Below, one piece after another: positions 10,491 to 20,620 of a DNA stretch of 33,253 nucleotides. The position numbers were made by a program, and so were the translations under genes. The stretch spans positions 1 through 33,253 of the forward strand of contig JAHBMJ010001266.1 in assembly GCA_018398765.1 (NCBI GenBank). Reading direction: 5' to 3'. This stretch comes from Chromera velia. Its lineage: Eukaryota; Sar; Chromeraceae. The stretch's first letter is position 1, and each line of letters begins with the position of its first letter. The notes beneath the pieces are model-generated. The model had not been told where the DNA came from, did not search any database, and saw only the letters and a program-made list of their open reading frames with translations.

Positions 10491-12241
10491 CTACGGAGAA
10501 ATATGTTGAAAGCAAAGGAGACTCAAGATGTCGACTGACCGGTTCATTTGTTGTTTCAAGAATTTCCTCTGCCCCATCAGGAAAAGCCGAGCCTTAAGGG
10601 CCTCCTCAAGCGTGAATCCTTCCTTCGAAAACTGAAGAACCTTCACTCCGACCTCAGGGGGAAGCGACAAGAGCCTCTTCTGTGTCTCCCCTCCCTCCTT
10701 CCCACTTCTTGCCCCCAGATCCCGCAATGACGTCGCAAAAGCCGCCCACCATCTTGTCAGGCACAAGAGAATCGAGTGTCGTCTGCGTTCCCACCGTTGG
10801 TCCAGAACATCAGCAGTCGACCGAATTTTTTTTTCCGGGTCGACGAGGAAGAATACGAGGATCGATCGACAGACCGGCCTCTTCGCTTCTGGGGAACACG
10901 CGATGCGCGACAGTTTGTGCTGGTGACTGTTCGGGAACACAACGCAGGTCCCTGCCTCCACATCGAAGGACCCATTCTCCACAGCAGAACTACTGCACAC
11001 GTACACCATCAATCATGAAGTGAGACATGCGGAGAGATTGATCGATGAATTCAGAACACATACCAGACTGGTTCTGAATGTTCCCTGCTCACTCCCTCCT
11101 TCCTTCCCGCTCGGAGGGACTCGTGACAAGATAATCAATCGACGCACGCAAGGACGCATCCACCCAGCGCTTGCGTGCGTCAATTTGGATGAGTCCTTGC
11201 GTCGTCAATCCTCCCGGTCGCAGGGACTCGTGACAAGATAATCAAATTACTCCACCGCACGAACGGGCCAGACATTGTTTGAAAGAAAACATGCAGAAGA
11301 AGCAAGAAACGTCCTCGACTTCCACATTTTCGTGCACGACCTCTGTCGGTCTGGGGGACAAATGAGAATAATGGAAACAACTCAATATAAGAAAAGAAAA
11401 AAAGAAAACTTGATTCATTTCTTCATTTGAATTGAATCTTTCTGTACGAGTTGAATGCAGATGCATACCTGAAGTCAAAGTTCGGCATTCTGTCTCTCCT
11501 GTCGTACTGTTGCAGCAGTCCTTCCTCTTCGCTAGCTGTCAGAGGACGACGAAAGAGGAGACCCTCCCCGTGTTCAAACGCCCCTGCCGGGTCTTCCTCA
11601 ATGTCGTAGCAGTACAGACCTTCAGCATATCACAGGAAGTTGACACAAAGTCGTGCACATAAGCAGAAAAAGAAAACTCTGGAACGACACAAAATTCGGC
11701 TTGAAACCGGTCAAGCACATAATCAATAGATACCCAACTGATCGACCGCAGCTGATTCTTCTTTGATTTTCCCTCTGCCCACCAATTTAAAAGGAGAACC
11801 GCTCCACAAACCCATCCCATCATACCCATACTCCTTGTCCGACCGACCGGCCCATCGACACACAGGACGGCTTACCGATTGACCAAGATGAATGAAACGA
11901 GAAGAATCAAACCAGAGAACACCAGCCAGCAGAGGCTGACAGCCCCCCAAAACAACCAACCCACAGCCCAGTCCCAATACCTCTCTTGCCTACCAGTGCA
12001 GAGTACATGCTCATGAGCCATGCCTTCGACGTGCCACACCCCCTCGTAGCTCTCTCCAGGCAGAAGAATGTAGGTGGACGCTTTCACCACCACCTGCACG
12101 CACTCAGATGCACTTAATTTCATTCACTAATCAAAATTTCAATGATCAGGAAATCTAAGTAGTGTCTTCTTTCCCGCATGGAACCTGTCGGGGACTCACT
12201 TGGGGTGCTTTCGCCGACCCATTAATGAAGGAGACTTTTAA

Positions 12242-12283
<42 letters not shown>

Positions 12284-13626
12284 GTTACACACCTACAGCG
12301 TTGCTTTTTTTCGACGTGCCCGACAACATGCATGCCTGCCTGCCTGGCACAAACATGCGAGCTTCCAACCAAGGTCCGTCACGCCCTTGTTTTGCACTGT
12401 GGTAACCTTTCCTATTTCTTCCTTTTCGCGTTTCTCTCCCTGCTACAGAGAAATCATTCAGCTCACTCAACTCAAATGTGCGCCAATCTGTCTCACCATC
12501 TTTTGTCCTGAATCATTTCATCTCACTCAAGCGCCCCTCCCTTCTGATTCTTCCTTCCTTCATGCGCCCTCCAAGACTCACAGGGACACGCTTCCAGAAG
12601 TGTCTCTTTACGAGGACGAATTGATTTATTCATGCACGCTTTCGCAATCTGTGTTGTTCTTTCTGCCGAGACTGCACAACATTTGTCTTCCGTATCATGC
12701 AGCTGCCACAGTCATCCCATCATCCCATGCAGCTTACTTGGATCCGTTTGTTGCTGAGAGAGTAGGGGGGCAGATCGTGGATGTCCATCTCTCCGTCAGG
12801 ATCCCCTGCTGCCTCGTGCAGCAAGTAGGTTCTGTCCTCCCAAGAGAATCCTCTGCCATCAAGCGTCCCCTCGGACCTGCATTGTGGGACATGTGGGCTT
12901 GCTGACTAGTTCTTCGTTGGGGTAAATGATGCACGTCCGAGGCGTTCAGTATACAAGGCGCATAAGATGCGTTCTCCTTCTCCAACTCCCGTCCGGCGAA
13001 AGACAGGACGACGTCAGTCGACTGCATGACTCACTGGACTGACTGACTGACTGACTGACTGACTGACTGACTGACTGACTGACTGTTTGTACAATTCGGT
13101 GATACACTTTTCGAAGTGCGGCACGAAGCCGGATAGCGCCCTCTCAAGGAGCTCGTAGGTCTCCGGCCTTTCTGCTTTAGGGGGCAGACCGTTCACATAC
13201 GAGTGGATGGTCACCTGAAGATACAGGAACGATGGTATAATTAAAGTAACTTGCATGGCAGGAGAAGAAAAGAGAACACTTACGTGAGCACTGCGAGATA
13301 GAAAAGGACGAGGGCCAGAGAGGGGGCGAAAGAAAAATACCAAGCCTGGCCTGACCGACAAGGGAGGAGAGGAAGAAGAGACGGGGGAGTCCAACGCAAA
13401 ATGCAGAAATAAGTAGAGACCCTTCCTCGGATGCCATCTCTACTCAAAAATAGTTAGAGGAATGAACATTATGTCCTCTGGCTAATGCGAAACCAAACCA
13501 GCTGACTGGATCGATCGGGGGCAATCTACTCGGGATATTTTGAGAAACAAAAGAAAAAAACAAGCATAAAACGACGACGGGAGGGAAACAGCGAAGCTCT
13601 CTCTCACACTCTCTCTCGTCGTCTTG

Positions 13627-13663
<37 letters not shown>

Positions 13664-13775
13664 TGTGCGTGCGTTTGTACTCGTGCGTGCGTGCGTGCGT
13701 GTGTGTGTGTGTGTGTGCGTGTGTTTGTGCTCGTGTGTGTGTGCGTGTGTGTGTGTGTGTGTGCGTGTGTTTGTG

Positions 13776-13817
<42 letters not shown>

Positions 13818-15582
13818 CGTGCATGCATGCAAATGTATGTATGTGTAACGGTGTGTATGTGATGCGTTTTTGTCAAGACAGGGGATGAAGCAACCCGATG
13901 CATCTGTCCCTCTTCTCCCTCTCTCCCCTCATAAGCGGACAGACGGACAGACGCACCTGAGGCCTCTCTCCTTTCTCCCTCTTTCCCCCGACGTCGACCT
14001 CACAGGGCAGCCACTGGAACCTTGGAGCCTCTTGGAGACGCCGAAAGAAGCCAATGCGGTCGAGAGAGGGAGGGCGCCCACCCATGAACCTCATTCCCTG
14101 GGTTCTCTCGAATGCCGCATCTGCCTCAGTCCCGTATCTGCATACAGTCACTCACATCAATATACACACACACACAAACGCATAAGCACATACGCATACA
14201 CATGCACATGCACAAGGAGACAAAGAGACAGTCCACCAACTGCATCGCATTCTTCGCTGTCCTTTGTCTTCTTTCGTGCCCCTTCCTCCCTCCACCTTGC
14301 CCACTGTGTGCGTTCGAAGGCATCTCCTCCGCTGGGCTTTTGACTAAACACAAAGAAGAATCGTAGTGCCCTCCCGGAAAAATCCCTTGACTCATCACAC
14401 ACACAAAACATGGAGTACAAGAATCTCTGCGCACCTCTGCTTTTTATCCGGGGGATCTTCCTTCTTTCCACTGGGGCTGAGGAACGAAAATCCCTTTGCG
14501 TAAGCGAAAAGAGAGGGGTGGAGAGAATTGAGGACCTGTCCCTTTGACCCGGGGTGGAAATCGGAAAATGGACTGCGGGATCTCGAAAGCTCTGCCTCTA
14601 TCTGTTTCTTTCGCATTTCCTCCATTGCTTCCCCGCCTCTCAAGCCGGTCCTCTCGGCTTCTGTCGCCTTTGCCTTTCCCTCCTCGAGAAGCTTTCTTGA
14701 CTCCTCGAAGATCTCTGCTTCCTCAACCTTACCGTTGCCGTCTCCCCACAGACCCTTAAAGCATCTCTTCAGGTCGTCAGGGGACACAGGAATCTCTTTG
14801 CGACCGTCAAAAACGGACACAAAATCCCAAATTCTGTTCTTCTCCCCGAATGCCTCTCCCATCGATCCAATCTCAAAGCCATACTGAGAAACTGGATAGA
14901 CAAATCTTGGCTGGCCAAACCCAACCTCCATTCCACCCCCCATCCCCAGATTTATCGCCCCCCCTAACCCTACCCCCCCCCCATGGGCCCCTGAAGCACG
15001 ACTGAAAAAACCGTAAAAGTCTTCCTCTCGCTTTACAGCCCACATCTGTCTGAGCTCCCCTGCTCTGCGGGTGAAGAGACTTTTGGTACCTCCAAGCCAG
15101 CGGAGTTTGTATGTGCGGCCATTGGGGTGGGGCTCTTCATCCTTTGAGCTCTCTTCCTCCTGACCCGCTGAACTGGATGCGAGAGCTGAGGGGGGATCCT
15201 TGGATGAATTGACTTTGGACATGCGCTTCAACCACGGAGCCTTCCGAGGCTCTGCTACCCTCGCTTCTTTCCACTCGCCATCGGAGTCTTGTGCCATCAC
15301 AATGCGTTGGAGTTCCATCTTTGGATGGGCTCCACTTGCCCAAGCATAACGAGCACCTGCCTGTAGATTCCTTGAATACCCACAGTCGGGGTGGATCCAC
15401 TTCTCTTCGCCTTTGATCAGTTTCTGCCCCTCCTCGGTGTCGGCAAATTCTGCCGACAGAAAGTGCTTAGGAATGGCAGTTGAAAAATTCCAGCGCTCCT
15501 CAGGGAAGAGCGCCGCCAATTCTGCGTTCTCGTCCTCTGCATCCCCCGCGCCCTGACCACAAATGGCGCACCTTTCCGACAT
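10491..15582 (-). CDS. DUF4246-family protein, nine exons
   Basis: Exons on the - strand: 15582-14435, 14343-14237, 14120-13957, 13214-13084, 12876-12738, 12093-11994, 11619-11469, 11350-11291, 10992-10491 (TAG). Lengths sum to a multiple of three, and each junction has GT-AG and matching phase. The product is about 833 residues. Family motifs occur in order: [17 protein letters not shown] (about 343-359), [10 protein letters not shown] (453), [12 protein letters not shown] (474), IQVVVK then [15 protein letters not shown] (about 562-593), [10 protein letters not shown] (597), [13 protein letters not shown] (684), [16 protein letters not shown] (714) and [16 protein letters not shown] near the C-terminus. 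These follow fungal DUF4246 proteins (PF14033) as I know them. Function is not established. H584-x-E586, H692 and R709 are arranged like the iron and 2-oxoglutarate ligands of double-stranded beta-helix oxygenases, which is inference. The N-terminal 330 residues have a C-x2-C/H-x2-C cluster (CAIC, HPDC). Uncertain: exon 2/3 edges (alternatives 14296 and 14137), the exon 8 donor, and the start. Confidence 0.85.
11115..11245. repeat. Intron 8 repeat: 24-bp direct repeats around a foldback
   Basis: Positions 11115-11138 and 11222-11245 are identical over 24 bases. Between them GACGCACGCAAG (11141-11152) is inverted at 11170-11181, and a longer imperfect inverted copy lies at 11187-11206. The unit sits inside the last intron of the DUF4246 gene and may be a small insertion or a slippage product. 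Confidence 0.55.
12244..12281. repeat. (CT)n microsatellite in DUF4246 intron 5
   Basis: Nineteen uninterrupted CT units on the + strand. It lies in the 644-bp intron between the exons carrying SNKRIQ and VVVKAS. On the sense strand it is (AG)n, so it does not form the polypyrimidine tract of that intron. Confidence 0.9.
13037..13084. repeat. (GACT)12 array overlapping the exon 4 splice donor
   Basis: Twelve perfect GACT units. On the sense (-) strand they read (AGTC)12, directly after codons for ELYK. The phase-correct donor of exon 4 (GT at 13083-13082, context CA|GTCAGT) is formed by the first unit, so every later unit offers the same GTCAGT donor. Confidence 0.85.
13629..13860. repeat. 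(TG)n compound microsatellite in DUF4246 intron 3
   Basis: About 230 bases of TG repeat with CG and TTTG interruptions. It lies within the 742-bp intron 13956-13215. The long open frames across it in all phases (CV and TH repeats) are produced by the repeat and are not genes. Confidence 0.9.
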
Positions 15583-15768
15583 GTCAGCAAGTAGGTTCGG
15601 GTATAGGAGCCTCTCTTCTTTTGCAAAATGCGGCACCAATTCAGAAGCGTTGTGTCATGTGCTGTCTCGAGGAAACTGTTTGGCGCACATGAAATCGAAA
15701 TGATGAGCACTGAGAGAGTACCGGGCCGGAGATGAGCAGCTTGGGCACTCAATAGCAATCACATCCAT
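15583..15768 (-). other. Possible coding extension upstream of DUF4246 start, broken by TGA
   Basis: The exon 1 frame stays protein-like upstream of the ATG at 15582. It reaches another ATG at 15768 and includes IECPSC, which could pair with the cysteines of CAIC further on. A TGA at 15657-15655 is the only stop. Either translation starts at 15582, where a G at -3 gives a good context, or a short unseen intron removes the TGA, or CGA has mutated to TGA and the 5' end is damaged. No intron with correct phase was found. Confidence 0.4.
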
Positions 15769-15782
15769 GCACTCAGAAGATG

Positions 15783-16244
15783 TATTTGCATCATTGGATC
15801 GATGTGATCAAATTAAGATATGATTTCATTTTTTTTTTTGGCACATATGAATATATTCGCATGCACATGCATATATATGGCCCACGTGCACATGCATGTA
15901 CACGTGTTTCGTATCGGTGTATTTCTTATCGCCTCTCTGGGCGTGTATTGGTCCGGTTGACCCGGTCGGGCCTTGGCCATGGCTTAGCGCCTTGGCCTAG
16001 GCTTAGTGCTACTAACTATTGCTACTGTTCCTGCGACTGCGCGGATTCGCGCGGACCGTTCTGTCTCGCGCTTCGCGCCGCGCGCGCGCACGCCACTGGC
16101 GAAGCGCGCCCACACAAGTCGCGCGTCGCAAGTATAGGTGGCCGACCGGGGATTTGAGTGAAATAAACTTACTGTTAGATATGAGCCGTACACCGCGGCC
16201 CATTCTTATACCAAAAAACTCCGGTCACTATCGCCTCGGGAGGC
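15783..16244. other. Upstream region of the DUF4246 gene, no gene seen
   Basis: Includes a T run (15830-15839), an ATG/CAT-rich stretch near 15846-15900 and a CG-rich block (16030-16130) with many CGCG words. That block could be a CpG-rich promoter region for the - strand gene. No conserved promoter element was identified. Confidence 0.3.
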
Positions 16245-16252
16245 AGCTCAGC

Positions 16253-17641
16253 CATGCTATCTAAACCTTCAAAATGACTACCTGCGCTGATCCTAGGTGG
16301 CCCTGACAGGCCGCCTGGGGTTTTATGTATAACCTTCCACAGGCAGTCCTTACGGACCGCCTGCGGCACCCCAGACAGTCAGGGGGTCTTTCTGCATTCT
16401 CTCTATAGTGTGAAAAACATTAAAAAAAGTTTAAAATGCGTTTATTGTAGGATTTAGTATCTGAACGCAACTTTAAAGATTCATCTACAATGCTTCAAAT
16501 TGAATCAATAAATTAAAATTTTTATATAATTCTAAATATTATTTTATAAAAAAGAATTAAATCAAATTTTCTGAATAATTTTTCAGAGTAAATTTCCACT
16601 CTGCAATAAGTTTAGAAACAATGCAAAGTTGCATGTGTTACTTTTTGTTTACTTGGATTAGCACCTCCCAGATAAGTTCAAAATCTTCTGCCTCATCATA
16701 GTGGTGAGGGACACAGGCATCGATTGCCTGTCTGAATGTTCTGTGGCGGTTCTCTTCAGCTACGGCCTGTTCTTTTGTTATGTCCTCCGGAATTATCAAT
16801 CAGTGCAGTCAGTAAGCGGGAAGGCCAAGTGCGGAATCAATCAGTGAGTTAATCAATGGATGTACAATGATGTGCAATGATGTGCATCTCCAGTGATAAG
16901 AGTAAGAAGAGACGAAAGTTGAAAACAACCGTCAACTTAATGTATATCCACTGGTATCTATCGTTGATCGCGACCGCCGAACAAAAAGTTGCTGCCAGTC
17001 TGCATGACCTGGTCGGACCTTTAATACGCGGCATACACGTATAGATTGCGAGGTCGCGTCAGCGCGTCCCTCGCGTGAACCAAGCTCTCTAGAGCAGCCA
17101 TTTTTAGCACCACGGCTGCGCCGCAGTTCCCTCCGGATTCCTTCTAGGCCCCTCCGCCGCAGCGCCCCCTCCCTTTTGGGACATAACCCTATATACCATC
17201 AAAACAGTTTTTTCTGCGTGCCGCAGGTGCCACAATTTTTTTTTTAAGGTGTTTCAATGATAAATTTGATTAATTGCTGATCAATTTGGTAAAAACCGGA
17301 ACAATCACGCTGCGGTTCCCCCCTTTCTTCAAGGTTTTACAACCGCGGCGTGCTGCGGTACGCCCTTCGGGCATTCCGCAGCGCTTGGTGCCGCTCTGCG
17401 GCACCGTGGCGTTTGACTGTAAACGCCGCGGTGTCTAGAAAGCCTGGCGCGAACCCGGTTGGGCACGTGTACCATGGTTCGTAACGAATAGGTCGGTGCC
17501 GAAGCCCTAAGCAACTCTTAACAACTGCAGCTCTATATAAACTTAGGCAAAACTACCTGGGGTCGCCCCAGGCGGCCCTGACGGGCCGCTTGCGGCGTGC
17601 CTGGGCGACCCTAGGCGCCCCAGGCAGGTTTAGACAGCATG
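16253..17641. mobile_element. Unnamed 1.4-kb inverted-repeat element
   Basis: The left end starts CATGCTATCTAAACC and the right end finishes GGTTTAGACAGCATG, which are inverted repeats with one transition. The flanks are AGCTCAGC (16245-16252) and AGCTTAGC (17642-17649), an 8-bp duplication with one C/T change. The subterminal regions also share GC-rich words in inverted order (GGCCGCCTGGGG). A second copy, in opposite orientation to the right half of this one, starts at 32744. An 8-bp duplication suggests a hAT-like or related DNA transposon. The centre is AT-rich (16400-16640) and holds a short coding relic. Confidence 0.65.
16638..16799 (-). pseudogene. Short coding relic inside the 1.4-kb element
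   Basis: About 52 codons on the - strand, ending at TAA 16640-16638, read like protein (PEDITKEQAVAEENRHRTF, then CVPHHYDEAEDFELIWEVL). A TGA lies just upstream and there is no ATG. It may be the tail of the element's former protein. No family was recognised. Confidence 0.4.
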
Positions 17642-17649
17642 AGCTTAGC

Positions 17650-18413
17650 TCTGCTGAGATCAGCCGAGAGGCCCTGAGATCGTGAGATCACATGCACTCG
17701 CATAATGCATTTTTTCATTTTTGAGGGGGGGATCTGCGGGGATTGGTTTTATCTCCGTCATGGTTGGTATCACCCGGGTTCCAAAATGTGCCTCTCAAAC
17801 AACTTGTACGGAGCTGTGATCGCGTATGCTTTACTTACTTTGCGCATGCGTGCCGCTCAAGTGTAACTCGCATGGAGTTACATATTCATATACGACGCGC
17901 GCGGTCCCGAAAAGCATATACTTCACGCATGTTGCCGTGGCCCCCGCCCCATGGCAGCATACAAGACATGCCTAAGCCCCCGATGGTGTGCACCAATCAA
18001 ATATGAGCGGACCCCACGCAGTACCCCGATCCTACATAACATAACATAACATAACCCCCTAAATGGCCCCCCGAGGCACTCACCCAACTGGTTGGGTGTA
18101 TCCCGTATATATATATATATATACATGCAAGGTGCTGCACTGGATGAGTGCCTTACATAATAGCAAACGGCCCCAGTCATTTAATCCGAACATCCCACAA
18201 TTAAACGTGTGGACCTGTACGTACGACGTCTCCACTATAGCTTCTGCACACCTTAATTCTGACTGCCACTATCGCTCCTTCACACCTTCTGACTGCCACA
18301 ATCGTACGAGGTCATTTTATTCGTTCAAGGAGACCATCACTTTTGTCTGTGTGCGTGGCTGCTCATCTCTGGGTACGTGGCTATCGGTATTTTATCCAGG
18401 CTGTCAGTTTCGT
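17650..18413. other. Non-coding stretch
   Basis: No gene was recognised. Contains a short (AACAT)n run (about 18037-18057) and an AT dinucleotide run (18107-18123). Confidence 0.4.
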
Positions 18414-18935
18414 GTCAGTCTGTGTCTGTCTGACTGTGTCTTGTCTGTCACAGTGTCCGTCTGTGTCTGTCTGTGTCTGTCTGTGTCGGTCTGTGTCGGT
18501 CTGTGTCGGTCTGTGTTGGTCTATGTCGGTCTACATGTGTCGGTCTGCATGTGTCGGTCTGCATGTGTCGGTCTACATGTGTCGGTCTGCATGTGTCGGT
18601 CGGTGACTGTTTGTGTCGGTCTGTGTATCTCTGTGTCGGTCTGTTTCTGTGTCTGTCCATGTTTTTCTGTGTCTGTCTGTGTCGGTCTGTGCCGGTCTAT
18701 GTCGGTCTGTGTCGGTCTGCATGTGTCGGTCTATTCGGTCTGTGTCAGTCTGTGCCGGTCTATGTCGGTCTGTGTCTGTCTGCATGTGTTGGTCTGTGTC
18801 TGTCTGTGTCTGTCTGTATCTGTCTGTGTCTGTCTGTGTCTGTGTCTGTGTCTGTGTCTATGTCTGTGTCTGTGTCTGTGTCTGTGTCTGTGTCTGTCTG
18901 TATGTCTCTGTCTGTATCTGTGTCTGTGTCTGTCT
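18414..18935. repeat. TCTGTG/TCGG satellite tract
   Basis: About 520 bases built from TCTGTG hexamers and TCTGTGTCGG-type decamers, changing to pure TGTCTG hexamers toward the right end. It runs directly into the 19-nt array that follows. All three + frames are open across it (C, V, S, L and R residues), which follows from the lack of A and is not evidence of a gene. Confidence 0.85.
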
Positions 18936-20276
18936 CTTTCCTTCTTGCCTGCCTCTTTCCTTCTTGCTTGCCTCTCTCCTTCTTGCGTGCCTCTCTCCTC
19001 CTTGCCTACCTGTCTCCTTCTTGCCTACCTGTCTCCTTCGTGCCTGTCTCTCTCCTTCTTGCCTGCCTGCCTACTTACCTTTCTGTCTCCTTCTTGCCTG
19101 CCTCTCTCCTTCTTGCCTGCCTCTTTCCTTGTTGCCTGCCTCTTTCCTTCTTGCCTGCCTCTCTCCTTCTTGCCTGCCTGTCTCCTTATTGCCTGCCTCT
19201 CTCCTTCTTGCCTGCCTCTCTCCTTCTTGCCTGGCAGTGCCTCTTTCCTTCTTGCCTGCCTCTCTCCTTCTTGCCTGCCTGTCTCCTTATTGCCTGCCTC
19301 TCTCCTTTTTGCGTGCCTGTCTCCTTCTTGCCTGCCTGTCTCCTCCTTGCCTGCCTCTCTCCTTCTTGCCTGCCTTTCTCCTTTTTGCCCGCCTCTCTCC
19401 TCCTTGCCTGCCTCTCTCCTTCTTGCCTGCCTGTCTACTTACCTTTCTGTCTCCTTCTTGCCTGCCTGTCTTCTTCTTGCCTGCCTCTCTCCTTCTTGCC
19501 TGCCTCTTTCCTTCTTGCCTGCCTCTCTGCTCTTTGCCTGCCTGCCTTTCTCCTTCTTGCCTGCCTGTCTTCTTCTCGCCTGCCTGTCTCCTTCTTGCCT
19601 GCCTCTCTCCTTCTTGCCTGCCTGTCTCCTTCTTGCCTGTCTCCTTCTTGCCTGCCTGTCTCCTTCTTGCCTGCCTCTCTCCTTCTTGCCTGCCTGTCTC
19701 CTTCTTGCCTGGCTGTCTCCTCCTTGCCTGCCTCTCTCCTTCTTGCCTGCCTCTCTCCTTGCCTGCCTCTCTTCTTCTTGCCTGCCTCTCTCCTTGTTGC
19801 CTGTCTGTCTCCTTCTTGTCTGGCTGCCTGTCTCCTTGTTGCCTGCCTGTCTTCTTCTTGCCTGCCCGTCTCCTTCTTGCCTGCCTGCCTCCTCCTTCAA
19901 GTTGCCTGCCTCTCTCCTTCTTGCCTGGCTGTCTCATGCTGTCTCCTTCTTGCCCGCCTCTCTCCTTCTTGCTCTCTCTGCTCTGTGCCTGCCTGTCTCT
20001 TTCCTTCTTGCCTGCCTGTCTTCTTCTTGCCTTCCTGTTTCCTTCTTGCTTGCCTGTCTAGCTCCTTCTTGCCTTCATCTTTCCTTGTTGCCTGCCTCTC
20101 TTCTTCTTACCTGCCTCTCTCCTTCTTGCCTGCCTGTCTCCTTCTTGCCTTCCTCTCTCCTTTTTGCCTGCCTGCCGAATATCTCCTTCTTGCCTGCCTG
20201 CCTGTCTGCTTCTGAATCATGCCTGGCTGTCTCCTTCTTGCCTGCCTGTCTCCTTCTTGCCTGCCTGTTTTGTTTT
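18936..20276. repeat. 19-nt pyrimidine-rich minisatellite, about 1.3 kb
   Basis: The unit CTCTCCTTCTTGCCTGCCT (19 nt) is repeated about 65-70 times with small variants (G for C at position 1, single substitutions, a few indels). Because 19 is not a multiple of 3, three units encode the same 19-residue repeat in every + frame (SPSCLPLSFLPASLLLACL). Overlapping open frames of 480-810 codons therefore arise by arithmetic. The - strand is also open. No start context, splice context or domain supports a real protein. Confidence 0.9.
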
Positions 20277-20413
20277 TATCTTTCGCTCTCTTTCTTGTGT
20301 GTCTGTTTGTTTGTATTTGTCTCTCTGTGGCTGTCTGTCTACGTCCATTCTTTGTTCTTTTTCCTCTCTCCTCTCTCTCTTCTTGGCTGCCTGCCTGTCT
20401 GCCTCTTTCTTGC

Positions 20414-20560
20414 AGGGGACCACTCCTGTACGGCTGGTAGGCGTTGGCGTTCCAGATGTTCATCATCATTATGTGGCTGGAGTAGATGCAGTGCGAGGCA
20501 GTGAGACAAGGCGAAGTCGGGGACAATCTGTTCCTTATAGCAAGCATAGGTTTGTGCACT
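20414..20560 (+). pseudogene. Possible transposase relic, strand unresolved
   Basis: After the pyrimidine tract a strong acceptor-like TTTCTTGCAG ends at 20415. The open + frame then reads VPDVHHHYVAGVDAVRG and stops at TAG 20560. A Y-x-x-x-GVD motif after a proline is reminiscent of the C-terminal part of piggyBac/IS4-type DDE transposases. The opposite strand over 20420-20620 is also open and protein-like (NITRERFWSDINLLHM). Only one can be genuine, and I cannot decide which. Confidence 0.25.
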
Positions 20561-20620
20561 AGTCTGCATGTGGAGCAGGTTAATATCAGACCAAAATCTC
20601 TCGCGAGTGATATTGAACAC

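Noticed and set aside
12162-12905. 247-codon + frame
   Set aside because: Spans a (CT)n tract and runs antisense to a motif-supported DUF4246 exon.
13020-13090. CRISPR-like or other array at the GACT repeat
   Set aside because: A perfect tetranucleotide microsatellite without spacers.
13444-13903. Open frames rich in H/T or C/V
   Set aside because: Translations of the (TG)n microsatellite inside an intron of the DUF4246 gene.
18063-20504. 813-codon + frame, with shorter overlapping frames in the other phases and on the - strand
   Set aside because: Produced by the stop-free 19-nt and hexamer repeats. All three frames give the same peptide repeat, with no domain.
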